From positions 1 through 35,277 of IMG/VR virus record IMGVR_UViG_3300047469_000387: 35,277 nucleotides of DNA. One strand, given 5' to 3'. The notes beneath the pieces were generated by a model. The model worked only from the letters and a program-made list of their open reading frames with translations. It was not told the origin of the DNA and did not search any database. Numbering within the stretch: position 1 is the stretch's first letter; every line of letters starts with the position of its first letter. The position numbers and the translations under genes were made by a program. Origin of the DNA: a virus. Below are positions 22,218 to 28,752 of this stretch, one piece after another.

Positions 22218-22510
22218 TGGTCGAGTGGTTCATCACAAACCTAACCAACTGCTCGCTGACACTATTTCTACTCTCTGGCCTGCTTAGCTTTGCAGTCGAT
22301 GCCATATCACGCCGGCCGCTTTCTATCGAGCAGGCCGTTGTTCGCGGGCTGTCCATGTCCACAGCGCCAACTGGTTTGGCCTTTGTAATCTGCGCCTTCA
22401 ATCCGAAGTTGGTTTCTCAGATCGAAGGTGGACAGCTGAGCTTCATGCTGGCCGGCTGCATCTTCATCTTCATCTCCGTCAAATACGGATTACCCAGCAA
22501 AGCCTCGTAA
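22214..22510 (+). CDS. Small membrane protein (98 aa), second of the pair
   Basis: Coupled to the previous gene by overlap at ATG 22214. Three hydrophobic segments are visible: residues 14-29 (LTLFLLSGLLSFAVDA), 47-64 (STAPTGLAFVICAF) and 76-92 (FMLAGCIFIFISVKYGL). No family is recognised. A strong terminator follows directly, so cI and the two membrane genes form one unit that would be expressed in the lysogen. Confidence 0.75.
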   Translation: MMVEWFITNLTNCSLTLFLLSGLLSFAVDAISRRPLSIEQAVVRGLSMSTAPTGLAFVICAFNPKLVSQIEGGQLSFMLAGCIFIFISVKYGLPSKAS

Positions 22511-22526
22511 TGGGGCACACTCAACT

Positions 22527-22549
22527 GCCCGCCTTGCGCGGGCTTTTTT
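22527..22549 (+). terminator. Rho-independent terminator of the cI unit
   Basis: GCCCGC pairs with GCGGGC around CTTGC and is followed by six T. It closes the cI and membrane-protein transcript before the LexA-controlled gene. Confidence 0.85.
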
Positions 22550-22612
22550 GTGTCCGATTGGCAAAAGAGAACATTTGTACTCCGCTCACTTGAGAACCTT
22601 CTTACGATAGGA

Positions 22613-22632
22613 TACTGTTTATTTATACAGTA
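22613..22632. promoter_or_regulatory. LexA (SOS) box upstream of the DUF1654 gene
   Basis: TACTGT-TTATTTAT-ACAGTA: perfect CTGT-N8-ACAG with an AT-only centre, the standard LexA operator of gamma-proteobacteria. It lies just before the GGAGG and ATG of the next gene, where it would cover the promoter. Confidence 0.85.
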
Positions 22633-22646
22633 AACGGAGGTACAAA

Positions 22647-22898
22647 ATGGCAAAGGCAAACTCGATTCCCCCAGCAGCTCAGACCACTTACGGCATGCTC
22701 GGCATGCGCGTCCAGGCGATCATCAACTCTCCCAAGGCGCAGAAGGCCAAAGCCGCGCTCCTGGAGCGATTACCTACCGACAGGCCTGAGGACTGGGATC
22801 AACTGCTGGACGAGATTGCCGAGAATGACAATGTGACCATTGCTCACCGTGACGACGGTCATGTGCAGGTCTTCTGGACCCCCCCTAAAGAAGACTGA
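22647..22898 (+). CDS. DUF1654-family protein, predicted SOS-controlled
   Basis: 83-aa protein matching DUF1654, a family I know from Pseudomonas genomes and their prophages: MLGMRVQAIINSPKAQKAKA in the middle and LLDEIAENDNVTIAHRDDGH near the end. Function unknown. GGAGG lies 8 bases before ATG 22647. It has its own LexA box and terminator, so it would be expressed after DNA damage independently of the CI-controlled promoters. Confidence 0.85.
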   Translation: MAKANSIPPAAQTTYGMLGMRVQAIINSPKAQKAKAALLERLPTDRPEDWDQLLDEIAENDNVTIAHRDDGHVQVFWTPPKED

Positions 22899-22916
22899 AA
22901 ATTCGAATCCCTCTTT

Positions 22917-22939
22917 GCCCGCCATGTGCGGGCTTTTTT
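22917..22939 (+). terminator. Rho-independent terminator after the DUF1654 gene
   Basis: GCCCGC pairs with GCGGGC around CATGT and is followed by six T. It insulates the rightward early promoter just downstream. Confidence 0.85.
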
Positions 22940-22956
22940 ACGCCTGCTCAAAAATA

Positions 22957-23019
22957 AATAACCTTGGTTATTGACACAAAACAAACCTAGGTTATGATCA
23001 TTTCCATAACTTGAGTTAT
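22957..23019. promoter_or_regulatory. Operator cluster at the rightward early promoter (three sites)
   Basis: Sites: ATAACCTTGGTTAT (22958-22971, extended to AATAACC-TT-GGTTATT), CAAACCTAGGTTAT (22982-22995) and ATAACTTGAGTTAT (23006-23019). Centres are 24 bases apart. The third is the exact reverse complement of the first site in the cro-cI region. Confidence 0.85.
22971..22998 (+). promoter_or_regulatory. Rightward early promoter (pL-like)
   Basis: Consensus -35 TTGACA (22971-22976), 16-base spacer, -10 TATGAT (22993-22998). Operators overlap the -35 and the spacer/-10, so CI would block it in the lysogen. Confidence 0.9.
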
Positions 23020-23234
23020 CAAAACTCAAGCAAGCGGCACCGCTCTTTAAAAACCAGCAGACAGACCCTGACGCCGAACGGCAATTGAGTTCAGGGAACA
23101 GTACGCAACACAGCTTGCTCCCCTGCTCGACATGTCGGTAGGGCCGTTTGCTGAAGCGATACAAAAACAGATTTCACTGGCTGGCCTTCGAGGTTGAGGG
23201 CCAGACGGGAAATCCCCCAACCTGAGGCATCACC
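23020..23234 (+). promoter_or_regulatory. Leader of the rightward early transcript with boxA-like element
   Basis: No gene is seen in these 215 bases. CGCTCTTTAAAAA at 23041-23053 matches the boxA element read by NusB-S10 in rRNA and nut-type leaders. Further on, CTGGCC and GGCCAG can form a hairpin at about 23180-23203. Together with internal terminators downstream this suggests antitermination. No N gene was recognised. Confidence 0.5.
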
Positions 23235-23681
23235 ATGTTCGGAATTTTTGGAAAGAAGTTTAAGAAGGCGTCGGCCGAGGCCACTGCGGCCATGGCGAAG
23301 AACGTGAACCGCGACCTGATGCAAGCTGTGGTTTACGGCGCGATCTTCATCGCGGCTGCCGACGGCGACCTGGCCGAATCAGAACTCAAGAAAACCGAGA
23401 AGCTGATCGCCAACAACCCACTGCTCAAAGGCTTCGGCGCCGAACTGAGCGACACCATCGACCGTGCCGAAGCTGACTTCAAAGACGGCGGCCGCCGGAT
23501 CCTGCGCCAGAACGCAGAGAAAGAACTGAGCGATCTGAAGCACTCGCCGGAAGAGGCGAAGACGGTCATGAACATCATGCTGACCATCGCTGACGAGGGC
23601 GGCATCGATGACGCCGAGCGGAAAGCGCTGGAGCAGGCTGCGAAGTGGCTCGGCCTGAACCTGAAAGACTTCGAAGACTGA
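23235..23681 (+). CDS. TerB-like (tellurite resistance TerB family) protein
   Basis: 148-aa protein, first gene of the rightward early operon. A helical TerB fold is suggested by two acidic motifs: IFIAAADGDLAESELKKTEK (from about residue 37) and LTIADEGGIDDAERKALEQA (from about residue 116), each like the metal-binding loops of TerB. The family is named for tellurite resistance but is widespread in phages, where the role is unknown. TGAGG lies 7 bases before the ATG. Confidence 0.85.
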   Translation: MFGIFGKKFKKASAEATAAMAKNVNRDLMQAVVYGAIFIAAADGDLAESELKKTEKLIANNPLLKGFGAELSDTIDRAEADFKDGGRRILRQNAEKELSDLKHSPEEAKTVMNIMLTIADEGGIDDAERKALEQAAKWLGLNLKDFED

Positions 23682-23851
23682 TGTACTTAGTCCGAGAAAT
23701 GGTGGAACGCCTACGGGCGTTTTTCATCGTCGTCCTGCTCATCGGCGTAGTGGTGATCGATTCGGTTTCCCGGGTGATCAGCATGTGCGCCGACGGGTTC
23801 CTCGCAGTCCTGATCCTGCTGCTGGTCTGGCCGCTCATAAAAAGGCACTGA
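23681..23851 (+). CDS. Small membrane protein (56 aa)
   Basis: ATG 23681 overlaps the TerB-like stop (TGATG). The protein has two hydrophobic helices (AFFIVVLLIGVVVIDSV and FLAVLILLLVWPLI) and basic ends. Likely an inner-membrane protein acting early in infection, perhaps with the TerB-like protein given the coupling; function unknown. Confidence 0.7.
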   Translation: MYLVREMVERLRAFFIVVLLIGVVVIDSVSRVISMCADGFLAVLILLLVWPLIKRH

Positions 23852-24211
23852 TACATCCTTCTGCCCATTCACTAAGTGGGCAGCGGAATGCGCTCAGATG
23901 TAAGGCAGAACCTTACAACTCGCAGAACCGCGCGGATGAGCACACGCCAGCCCCGGCTGGCCCCCTGCGCAAACAACCGTCATGGATTGCTTGACGATTC
24001 ACTCTTACACGGAGGATTTGCAGCCATGTAAACGACAGTCTGCCGGCCTTGCCTCATGCAACGCCAGGCGAAACCGGTTCACGTACGGAGGCGTTGTGAA
24101 CCGCAATGAATGAAAAAGCCCTGCGTCGACGGGGCTTTTTTTCGCCTCGCCTTTATCCGTAAGCGCTCTCAGCGAGCGCTGACGAATGAACGCAACCATC
24201 GAGGAAAGGAC
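23852..24211 (+). other. 360-base non-coding leader with hairpins and minimal ORFs
   Basis: No normal gene seen. It contains a CTGCCCA/TGGGCAG hairpin (23861-23883), a start-stop element in which GGAGG (24011-24015) precedes ATG-TAA (24026-24031), a five-codon frame GTG-AAC-CGC-AAT-GAA-TGA (24096-24113) with CGGAGG upstream, and a terminator right after it. The layout resembles a leader with attenuation. Confidence 0.45.
24113..24142 (+). terminator. Rho-independent terminator inside the early operon
   Basis: AAAAAGCCC pairs with GGGCTTTTT around a 10-base loop and is followed by TT. It lies directly after a five-codon frame and 70 bases before the next gene, so early transcription must read through it or be attenuated there. 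Confidence 0.75.
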
Positions 24212-24499
24212 ATGCACCTACAAATACAGCAGAGCCTGGATGGCTATGCAGCCATGCGCGCTCGCGCTCAAAAAGCTACTGCGGAGCTCTACGCCATGAT
24301 CGGGAAAGAACAGCCAGCCCCATCGGTACGCTTTCAAGTTGTGGCCAAAGGCACTAATGCCTATCACATCGTTGACCGTCTCACCGACAAGGTGCGCGGC
24401 TTCCGCTTCGATCACTCCCGCGCCGTGGCATATGCCCAATCACTCGAAGAGCGCGCGGGCGCCGTGAAGATCAGCCTGTCACCGGAGGCGCTGCAATGA
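24212..24499 (+). CDS. Hypothetical early protein (95 aa)
   Basis: Starts at ATG 24212 after GGAAAGGAC. The N-terminal half is helical (LDGYAAMRARAQKATAELYA); the second half FQVVAKGTNAYHIVDRLTDK then VRGFRFDHSRAVAYAQSLEE looks like a small alpha/beta domain. No family recognised. The stop overlaps the next start (ATGA). Confidence 0.7.
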   Translation: MHLQIQQSLDGYAAMRARAQKATAELYAMIGKEQPAPSVRFQVVAKGTNAYHIVDRLTDKVRGFRFDHSRAVAYAQSLEERAGAVKISLSPEALQ

Positions 24500-24810
24500 T
24501 CGGGGAAAGCGTGCCGGACCAGCACAAGCAAGCCATCGTGCAGCTCGCCGCCCAGATCGATTACTTCCTGCTCACCGGCAAGAAGATTCAGCACGTCGAG
24601 CCAGGCGCCAGCGCCCACGCGCCGCTGCTCGGCACAACGAACCACATGGAAACGCTCAAGGCCAAGCGAGCCAAACGCGCGCCAAAGGTTCGAGCGCTTG
24701 CCAAGCAGGGAATGAGCGCCCGCGATATCGGCAAGAAGCTCGGCGTCGACACCCGGACCATCGCCCTGACCGCCAAAGAGCATGGCATCACATTCAGCAC
24801 GGCCAACTGA
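24496..24810 (+). CDS. Hypothetical early protein with C-terminal helix-turn-helix (104 aa)
   Basis: ATG 24496 is coupled to the previous gene and has GGAGG upstream. Residues 1-55 are of unknown type. Residues 58-104 contain a homeodomain-like helix-turn-helix (VRALAKQGMSARDIGKKLGV then DTRTIALTAKEHGI) of the kind found in small DNA-binding proteins. It may be a regulator of early genes; target unknown. Confidence 0.75.
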   Translation: MIGESVPDQHKQAIVQLAAQIDYFLLTGKKIQHVEPGASAHAPLLGTTNHMETLKAKRAKRAPKVRALAKQGMSARDIGKKLGVDTRTIALTAKEHGITFSTAN

Positions 24811-24910
24811 TGCGCCGAACCAGCCTTGGCGGCCGCATTCAGCAGCGCCGCAGACAGCCTCAACTCCAACTTCCACCCAGCGGGCTAAAGCCCATCCCGG
24901 AGAAAGCACC

Positions 24911-25258
24911 ATGCCTACACCAACCGACACCACCGAGTTCTTCGACGAGCTGAATGGTGGTGCTTTCGCCAGCCAGATCGGCCACGCCCTTTCCGAAGTC
25001 GCTGCCGGCGTCGTCGATCACGGCAAAGCCGGAAAGCTGGTGATCACCCTCGACTTCAGCCAGATCGGTGAATCCCACCAGGTGAAGATCAAGCACAAGC
25101 TCGACTACAAGGTGCCGACCAAGCGCGGCACCCGTAGCGAGAACACCAGCCTCGACACGCCAATGCATGTGGGCACCGGCGGCAAGATCTCGCTGTTCCA
25201 GGAGAAGCACGACCAGCTGTTCACGCGCGACGAAGCGCCAATCAAGCCGCGCAACTGA
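24911..25258 (+). CDS. Hypothetical phage protein upstream of the DUF2303 gene (115 aa)
   Basis: ATG 24911 with GGAG about 9 bases upstream. An acidic N-terminus (TEFFDELNGGAFASQIGHAL) precedes a beta-rich middle (LVITLDFSQIGESHQVKIKH) and a Thr/Arg-rich region. Pairs of this kind with a DUF2303 gene recur in prophages (compare the yfdP-yfdQ pair), which suggests the two work together. Function unknown. Confidence 0.75.
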   Translation: MPTPTDTTEFFDELNGGAFASQIGHALSEVAAGVVDHGKAGKLVITLDFSQIGESHQVKIKHKLDYKVPTKRGTRSENTSLDTPMHVGTGGKISLFQEKHDQLFTRDEAPIKPRN

Positions 25259-25300
25259 TCACCCTCGCTACATCCCCTCCCTCACGAAGAGAAATGACGA

Positions 25301-26113
25301 ATGTCACTGACCAAAGAAGCAATCCAGCTCATCACCGATACCGCGCTTGAAGCAACCGGCAAGTCGCTGAACACTTTCACGCCCACCGCCGTGCTGCCCG
25401 AAGGCGCAAAAGTGCTGGATCTGGAGAAATACCAGGAAGGCCGCAGCCGTTTCAGGGGTGTCTACTCCACGCACGCCCTGGCCGACTTCAGCGCTTACGT
25501 CGTGGACCGCGCCGAAGAAGGCGCGCGCGGCTTCATCAATCAGGACGAGATGAGCTGCGTAGTCCTCTTCAACCTGGGCACCACCAAGGCACCGGGCCAC
25601 GCGGACGACCGCGCCGTGCTCAAACTCAAGCCAACCGCCGGTTATGCCGCTGCGCAGGCCGTTGCCGGTAACCGTCTGGCTCAAAAGGATCTCAGCGACT
25701 GGATCGAGGACTGGCACCAGTACCTGACGCCAGTTGATGATCAAGGCAACGCCATCCCAGTCGCGAAGGCAATCGCGGCGGTCCGTACCATCACCGTGAA
25801 GGCCACCAGCGAATCGGAAACCACCGTTGGCGACACCAGCGCCAGCCGTAGCGCCATGGATCAGATCGAGGCGCGCAGCAAAGAAACACTGCCTACGGCG
25901 CTTCAGTTTCACACGATCCCATTCGAGGGCTTGACTGAACAGTTGATCACGTTGCGCATCTCGGTGATCACCAGTGGCGCACAGCCAGTTCTGAAACTGC
26001 GCTGGGTCGGCGAGGAAGTGCAGCGCGAAGCGATTGCTCAGGAATTCAAGGCAGTGCTGGAAGACCGGATCGGTGAATCAGCCAAGTTGGTTCTGGGCGG
26101 ATTTGTATTGTAA
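25301..26113 (+). CDS. DUF2303-family protein (YfdQ-like)
   Basis: 270-aa protein with the DUF2303 pattern: YSTHALADFSAYVVDRAEEG near residue 55, a middle LSDWIEDWHQYLTPVDDQGN, and a C-terminal strand-rich part ending LKLRWVGEEVQREAIAQEF. The family is common in prophages and early regions, without a known activity. Start ATG 25301 has GAAGAGAAA upstream. It is the last gene before the oppositely oriented membrane-protein gene. Confidence 0.88.
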   Translation: MSLTKEAIQLITDTALEATGKSLNTFTPTAVLPEGAKVLDLEKYQEGRSRFRGVYSTHALADFSAYVVDRAEEGARGFINQDEMSCVVLFNLGTTKAPGHADDRAVLKLKPTAGYAAAQAVAGNRLAQKDLSDWIEDWHQYLTPVDDQGNAIPVAKAIAAVRTITVKATSESETTVGDTSASRSAMDQIEARSKETLPTALQFHTIPFEGLTEQLITLRISVITSGAQPVLKLRWVGEEVQREAIAQEFKAVLEDRIGESAKLVLGGFVL

Positions 26114-26123
26114 TTAACTAAAT

Positions 26124-26150
26124 ATGCGTGACGCATAAGTCGTCACGCAT
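26124..26150. terminator. Perfect 10-bp inverted repeat between convergent genes
   Basis: ATGCGTGACG and CGTCACGCAT flank a 7-base loop. It lies 11 bases after the DUF2303 stop and 15 bases before the end of the minus-strand gene. It may act as a two-way terminator, though the T-tracts are poor on both sides; a protein-binding site is also possible. Confidence 0.5.
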
Positions 26151-26164
26151 ACCAAACACCAACC

Positions 26165-26824
26165 CTACACACATGATATTTTTTTTCTTAATCCATAAAG
26201 CTCTGACATATCCTCTAGGCGACCCAAAACAAATTTTTTATATTTCTCCACATCCCCATCCCCTCTACTGTTGGCCGAGCCTAACAAAATATTTGGATCG
26301 AGGAGTTCAGCTGAAATTTCCGAAAATGATGAATGTGACTCAAGCCCTTTTCGAGCAGGGCCGCCCCACATGGTTGTAGACAAATAAAGCGTTTGCAGCA
26401 TCAAATCGATTACCTCTATGAAATCGTTCTTCAGGATACTTGTTGCGCCGATTCTCTCGGCCTCATGCACTATTCTCCAGAAGTCAGACTCTATTGCGCT
26501 TAACCCTTTAGTCCATGGCAGATGAGCATTGATGAAGGGCTTGGCATGTAGCATTAATCTCAGTATTTCTATCTGAGTAACCTTTAAGAGGTTAACGGAA
26601 GCAACAACATCATTTCTTACCTCCCTTAGCTTAACCAAGTTGCCAGCTATAGAGAATTCCTGAACTTCAGCTGCAAACGAAACCAATAAGCCTATTACCG
26701 CAAATGCGATCATCAACGCCACAAATTCTGAACCCGCAATCATTTGTCTGTTCAGCAGGTACAAACCTAAACCCGCTGTACTCAAAAAAATAATTGCCCC
26801 AACAGCTGTTAAAGCCTTCTTCAT
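26165..26824 (-). CDS. AT-rich membrane protein of unknown function (moron candidate)
   Basis: 219-aa protein encoded against the direction of its neighbours. Two membrane helices at residues 4-26 (LTAVGAIIFLSTAGLGLYLL) and 31-55 (FVALMIAFAVIGLLVSFAAE), then a cytoplasmic-looking helical domain to residue 219 with no motif I recognise. ATG 26824 is used: GAGGGAG lies 6 bases upstream. Codon use is clearly more AT-rich than the flanking genes, suggesting acquisition from elsewhere. Probably expressed from its own promoter in the lysogen; superinfection exclusion or defence is a reasonable guess only. Confidence 0.75.
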   Translation of the reverse strand: MKKALTAVGAIIFLSTAGLGLYLLNRQMIAGSEFVALMIAFAVIGLLVSFAAEVQEFSIAGNLVKLREVRNDVVASVNLLKVTQIEILRLMLHAKPFINAHLPWTKGLSAIESDFWRIVHEAERIGATSILKNDFIEVIDLMLQTLYLSTTMWGGPARKGLESHSSFSEISAELLDPNILLGSANSRGDGDVEKYKKFVLGRLEDMSELYGLRKKISCV

Positions 26825-26877
26825 CACGCTCCCTCGATTGGCATCAGACTCATCGGTAACAAATACCCCACTTCCAC

Positions 26878-26903
26878 GAATCACGCCACTGGCGAGGATC
26901 AGC
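26878..26903 (+). repeat. 26-base direct repeat, copy 1 (leader of the PP-loop gene)
   Basis: Identical to 28727-28752. It contains the small hairpin CGCC-ACT-GGCG and the ribosome site GAGGA. Each copy ends just before a start codon. Confidence 0.85.
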
Positions 26904-26904
26904 G

Positions 26905-27675
26905 ATGTCCGAAATATCGAAAGCTCCCGTCATGGTCAGCTATGGCGGCGGAACGAACAGCACGTCGATGCTGGTGGAAATGGTCAGACGCGGCGAACAC
27001 GTAGACCTGATCACCTTCGCGGATACCGGTGGTGAGGGCCAAAAGATCTACGACTACATCAGGCTCTTTAGTACCTGGCTGCAAGAGCAAGGCTTCCCGC
27101 CGATTATCACGGTAAAAAAAGGTGGTCGAGTGGAAACGCTTGAAGAGAACTGCCTGCGCATGAAGATGCTTCCTAGCGTGGCGTACGGGTTCAAATCCTG
27201 CTCGCAGAAATTCAAGATTGAACCCCAGGAGAAGTTTGCCAACAACCACCCTCTGACGCTTGCTGGTTGGGGATCTGGATTGAAGGTCATCAAGTGCATC
27301 GGCTACGACGCAGGCGAGCCGCACAGAGCGAAGTTCCACGAAGACAAGAAGTACCATTGGCGTTATCCATTGCTTGAATGGGACATGGGTCGAGAAGAAT
27401 GCGTGGAATCGATTCGCGCCGCTGGTTTGCCACTGCCTGGTAAGAGCAGCTGTTTTTTCTGTCCTAACTCAAAGGTGCCTGAGATTCTGGCGCTGCCGGC
27501 TGATCTGCAAAACAGGGCAATCGCCATGGAGAGAAATGCCGAGCTGACTAGTATTAAGGGCCTTGGGCGGAGATGGCGCTGGGAGGATTTGATCGCGTCG
27601 GACCGGCAGCAGATGGACATGTTTTCTCAACCTGCCGACATGCCCTGCGGCTGTTACGACGGCGACGCCGCCTGA
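26905..27675 (+). CDS. PP-loop/PAPS-reductase-like protein
   Basis: 256-aa protein of the adenine-nucleotide alpha-hydrolase superfamily, the group of PAPS reductases, DndC and tRNA thiolation enzymes. The PP-loop is SYGGGTNS at residues 12-19, followed by ITFADTGGEGQKIYDYI and SVAYGFKSCSQKFK. Cys183/Cys186 (CFFC) and Cys248/Cys250 (CGC), with Cys99, could bind a metal or iron-sulphur cluster. It heads a block with two DNA methyltransferases, so a part in nucleic acid modification is possible; sulphate assimilation is less likely in this setting. GAGGA lies upstream of ATG 26905. Confidence 0.85.
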   Translation: MSEISKAPVMVSYGGGTNSTSMLVEMVRRGEHVDLITFADTGGEGQKIYDYIRLFSTWLQEQGFPPIITVKKGGRVETLEENCLRMKMLPSVAYGFKSCSQKFKIEPQEKFANNHPLTLAGWGSGLKVIKCIGYDAGEPHRAKFHEDKKYHWRYPLLEWDMGREECVESIRAAGLPLPGKSSCFFCPNSKVPEILALPADLQNRAIAMERNAELTSIKGLGRRWRWEDLIASDRQQMDMFSQPADMPCGCYDGDAA

Positions 27676-27870
27676 TCACTCCATCGCATCCACCGCCACC
27701 TCAATCTCATTGATGGCTATCGGCACATGCTCTGAGTCGTAAGCCTTGTATTGCAGTAGCTCGTCGGCGGCTGCTTCGGACAGCTCGTCCAGATTCAGGC
27801 CCTGCTTTCGCGCAACGCTGAGCACGGCCTTGAGTGCCAAGTGCAATCCCTTTTCCCTGTCTTCGCTCAT
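27676..27870 (-). CDS. Small hypothetical protein (64 aa), opposite strand
   Basis: ATG 27870 has GGAGGG 7 bases upstream; another ATG at 27876 lies too close to that site. The protein is helical and acidic (LALKAVLSVARKQGLNLDEL, then VPIAINEIEVAVDAM). No family known. It lies tail-to-tail with the PP-loop gene (adjacent stops) and head-to-head with the methyltransferase, within the rightward operon. Confidence 0.65.
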   Translation of the reverse strand: MSEDREKGLHLALKAVLSVARKQGLNLDELSEAAADELLQYKAYDSEHVPIAINEIEVAVDAME

Positions 27871-27916
27871 GACCATCCCTCCTGTGGAGGGGTAAGCGTA
27901 GGCCATTACCAACCGC

Positions 27917-28711
27917 ATGGAATCCACGATGGATTACGAACTGCACCTGGGCGATTGCCTTGAAGTACTGCGATCCCTGCCCGATGCCAGCGTCGACATG
28001 GTGCTGGCTGACCTACCCTACGGCACAACCCAGTGCGCGTGGGATGTGATTATTCCTTTCGCTCCGCTGTGGGAGCAGTACTTAAGGATTGCCAAGCCAA
28101 ACGCAGCCATCGTGCTATGCGCGGCGCAGCCATTCGCTTCCATGGTCGTCGCCAGCAACCCGGCGCACTACCGGTACGAATGGATTTGGGAGAAAGGCAA
28201 CGCTACCGGCTTCCTCAACGCCAAGAAGCAGCCGTTGCGGGCCCACGAAAGCGCGCAGGTCTTCTACCGGCGCCAGCCAACGTACAACCCGCAAATGTCC
28301 GGCGGGCACCAGCGCCGTACGGCAAAGCGGAAAACGGTCAACTCGGAGTGTTACGGCAAGGCGCTCTCACTCACCGAGTACGACTCAACAGATCGGTACC
28401 CGCGTTCAGTGCAGTACTTCAGAAGCGATAAACAGAAAGCCTCGTATCACCCTACGCAGAAGCCCGTTGCTTGGATGGCCTTCCTGATCGCCACTTACAC
28501 CAATCCGGGCCAGAGGGTGCTGGACAACACCATGGGTAGCGGAACGACTGGTGTCGCCTGCATGCAGCTCGGGCGACGATTCATCGGCATCGAGCGCGAC
28601 CTCGATGAGAAAGGCCAGCGGCTTGGTTACTTCGATCTGGCGGCCCATCGCATTGCAGAAGCCAAACAGATCGCCGACACGCCCTCGCCGCAACTCGAAA
28701 TTTTCGCCTGA
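27917..28711 (+). CDS. DNA methyltransferase, N6-adenine/N4-cytosine (beta class)
   Basis: 264-aa enzyme of the N6/N4 methyltransferase family. The catalytic motif is DLPY (residues 32-35, in VLADLPYGTT), placed before the AdoMet motif DNTMGSGTTG (residues 203-212), the beta-class order; HPTQKP at 178-183 is also typical. It would methylate an unknown DNA sequence, probably protecting phage DNA. No partner restriction gene is seen. Start: ATG 27917 without a clear ribosome site, or ATG 27929 with GGAA upstream. Confidence 0.9.
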   Translation: MESTMDYELHLGDCLEVLRSLPDASVDMVLADLPYGTTQCAWDVIIPFAPLWEQYLRIAKPNAAIVLCAAQPFASMVVASNPAHYRYEWIWEKGNATGFLNAKKQPLRAHESAQVFYRRQPTYNPQMSGGHQRRTAKRKTVNSECYGKALSLTEYDSTDRYPRSVQYFRSDKQKASYHPTQKPVAWMAFLIATYTNPGQRVLDNTMGSGTTGVACMQLGRRFIGIERDLDEKGQRLGYFDLAAHRIAEAKQIADTPSPQLEIFA

Positions 28712-28726
28712 CCCCTTCCCCACTTT

Positions 28727-28752
28727 GAATCACGCCACTGGCGAGGATCAGC
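28727..28752 (+). repeat. 26-base direct repeat, copy 2 (leader of the C5 methyltransferase gene)
   Basis: Same 26 bases as 26878-26903, ending directly at the ATG. It is preceded by CCCCTTCCCCA, a pyrimidine-rich element found also before the DHH phosphoesterase gene. Confidence 0.85.

Noticed and set aside
26905-27675. Metabolic PAPS reductase (cysH)
   Set aside because: The PP-loop fits the superfamily, but the cysteine pattern and the setting beside DNA methyltransferases do not suggest sulphate assimilation.
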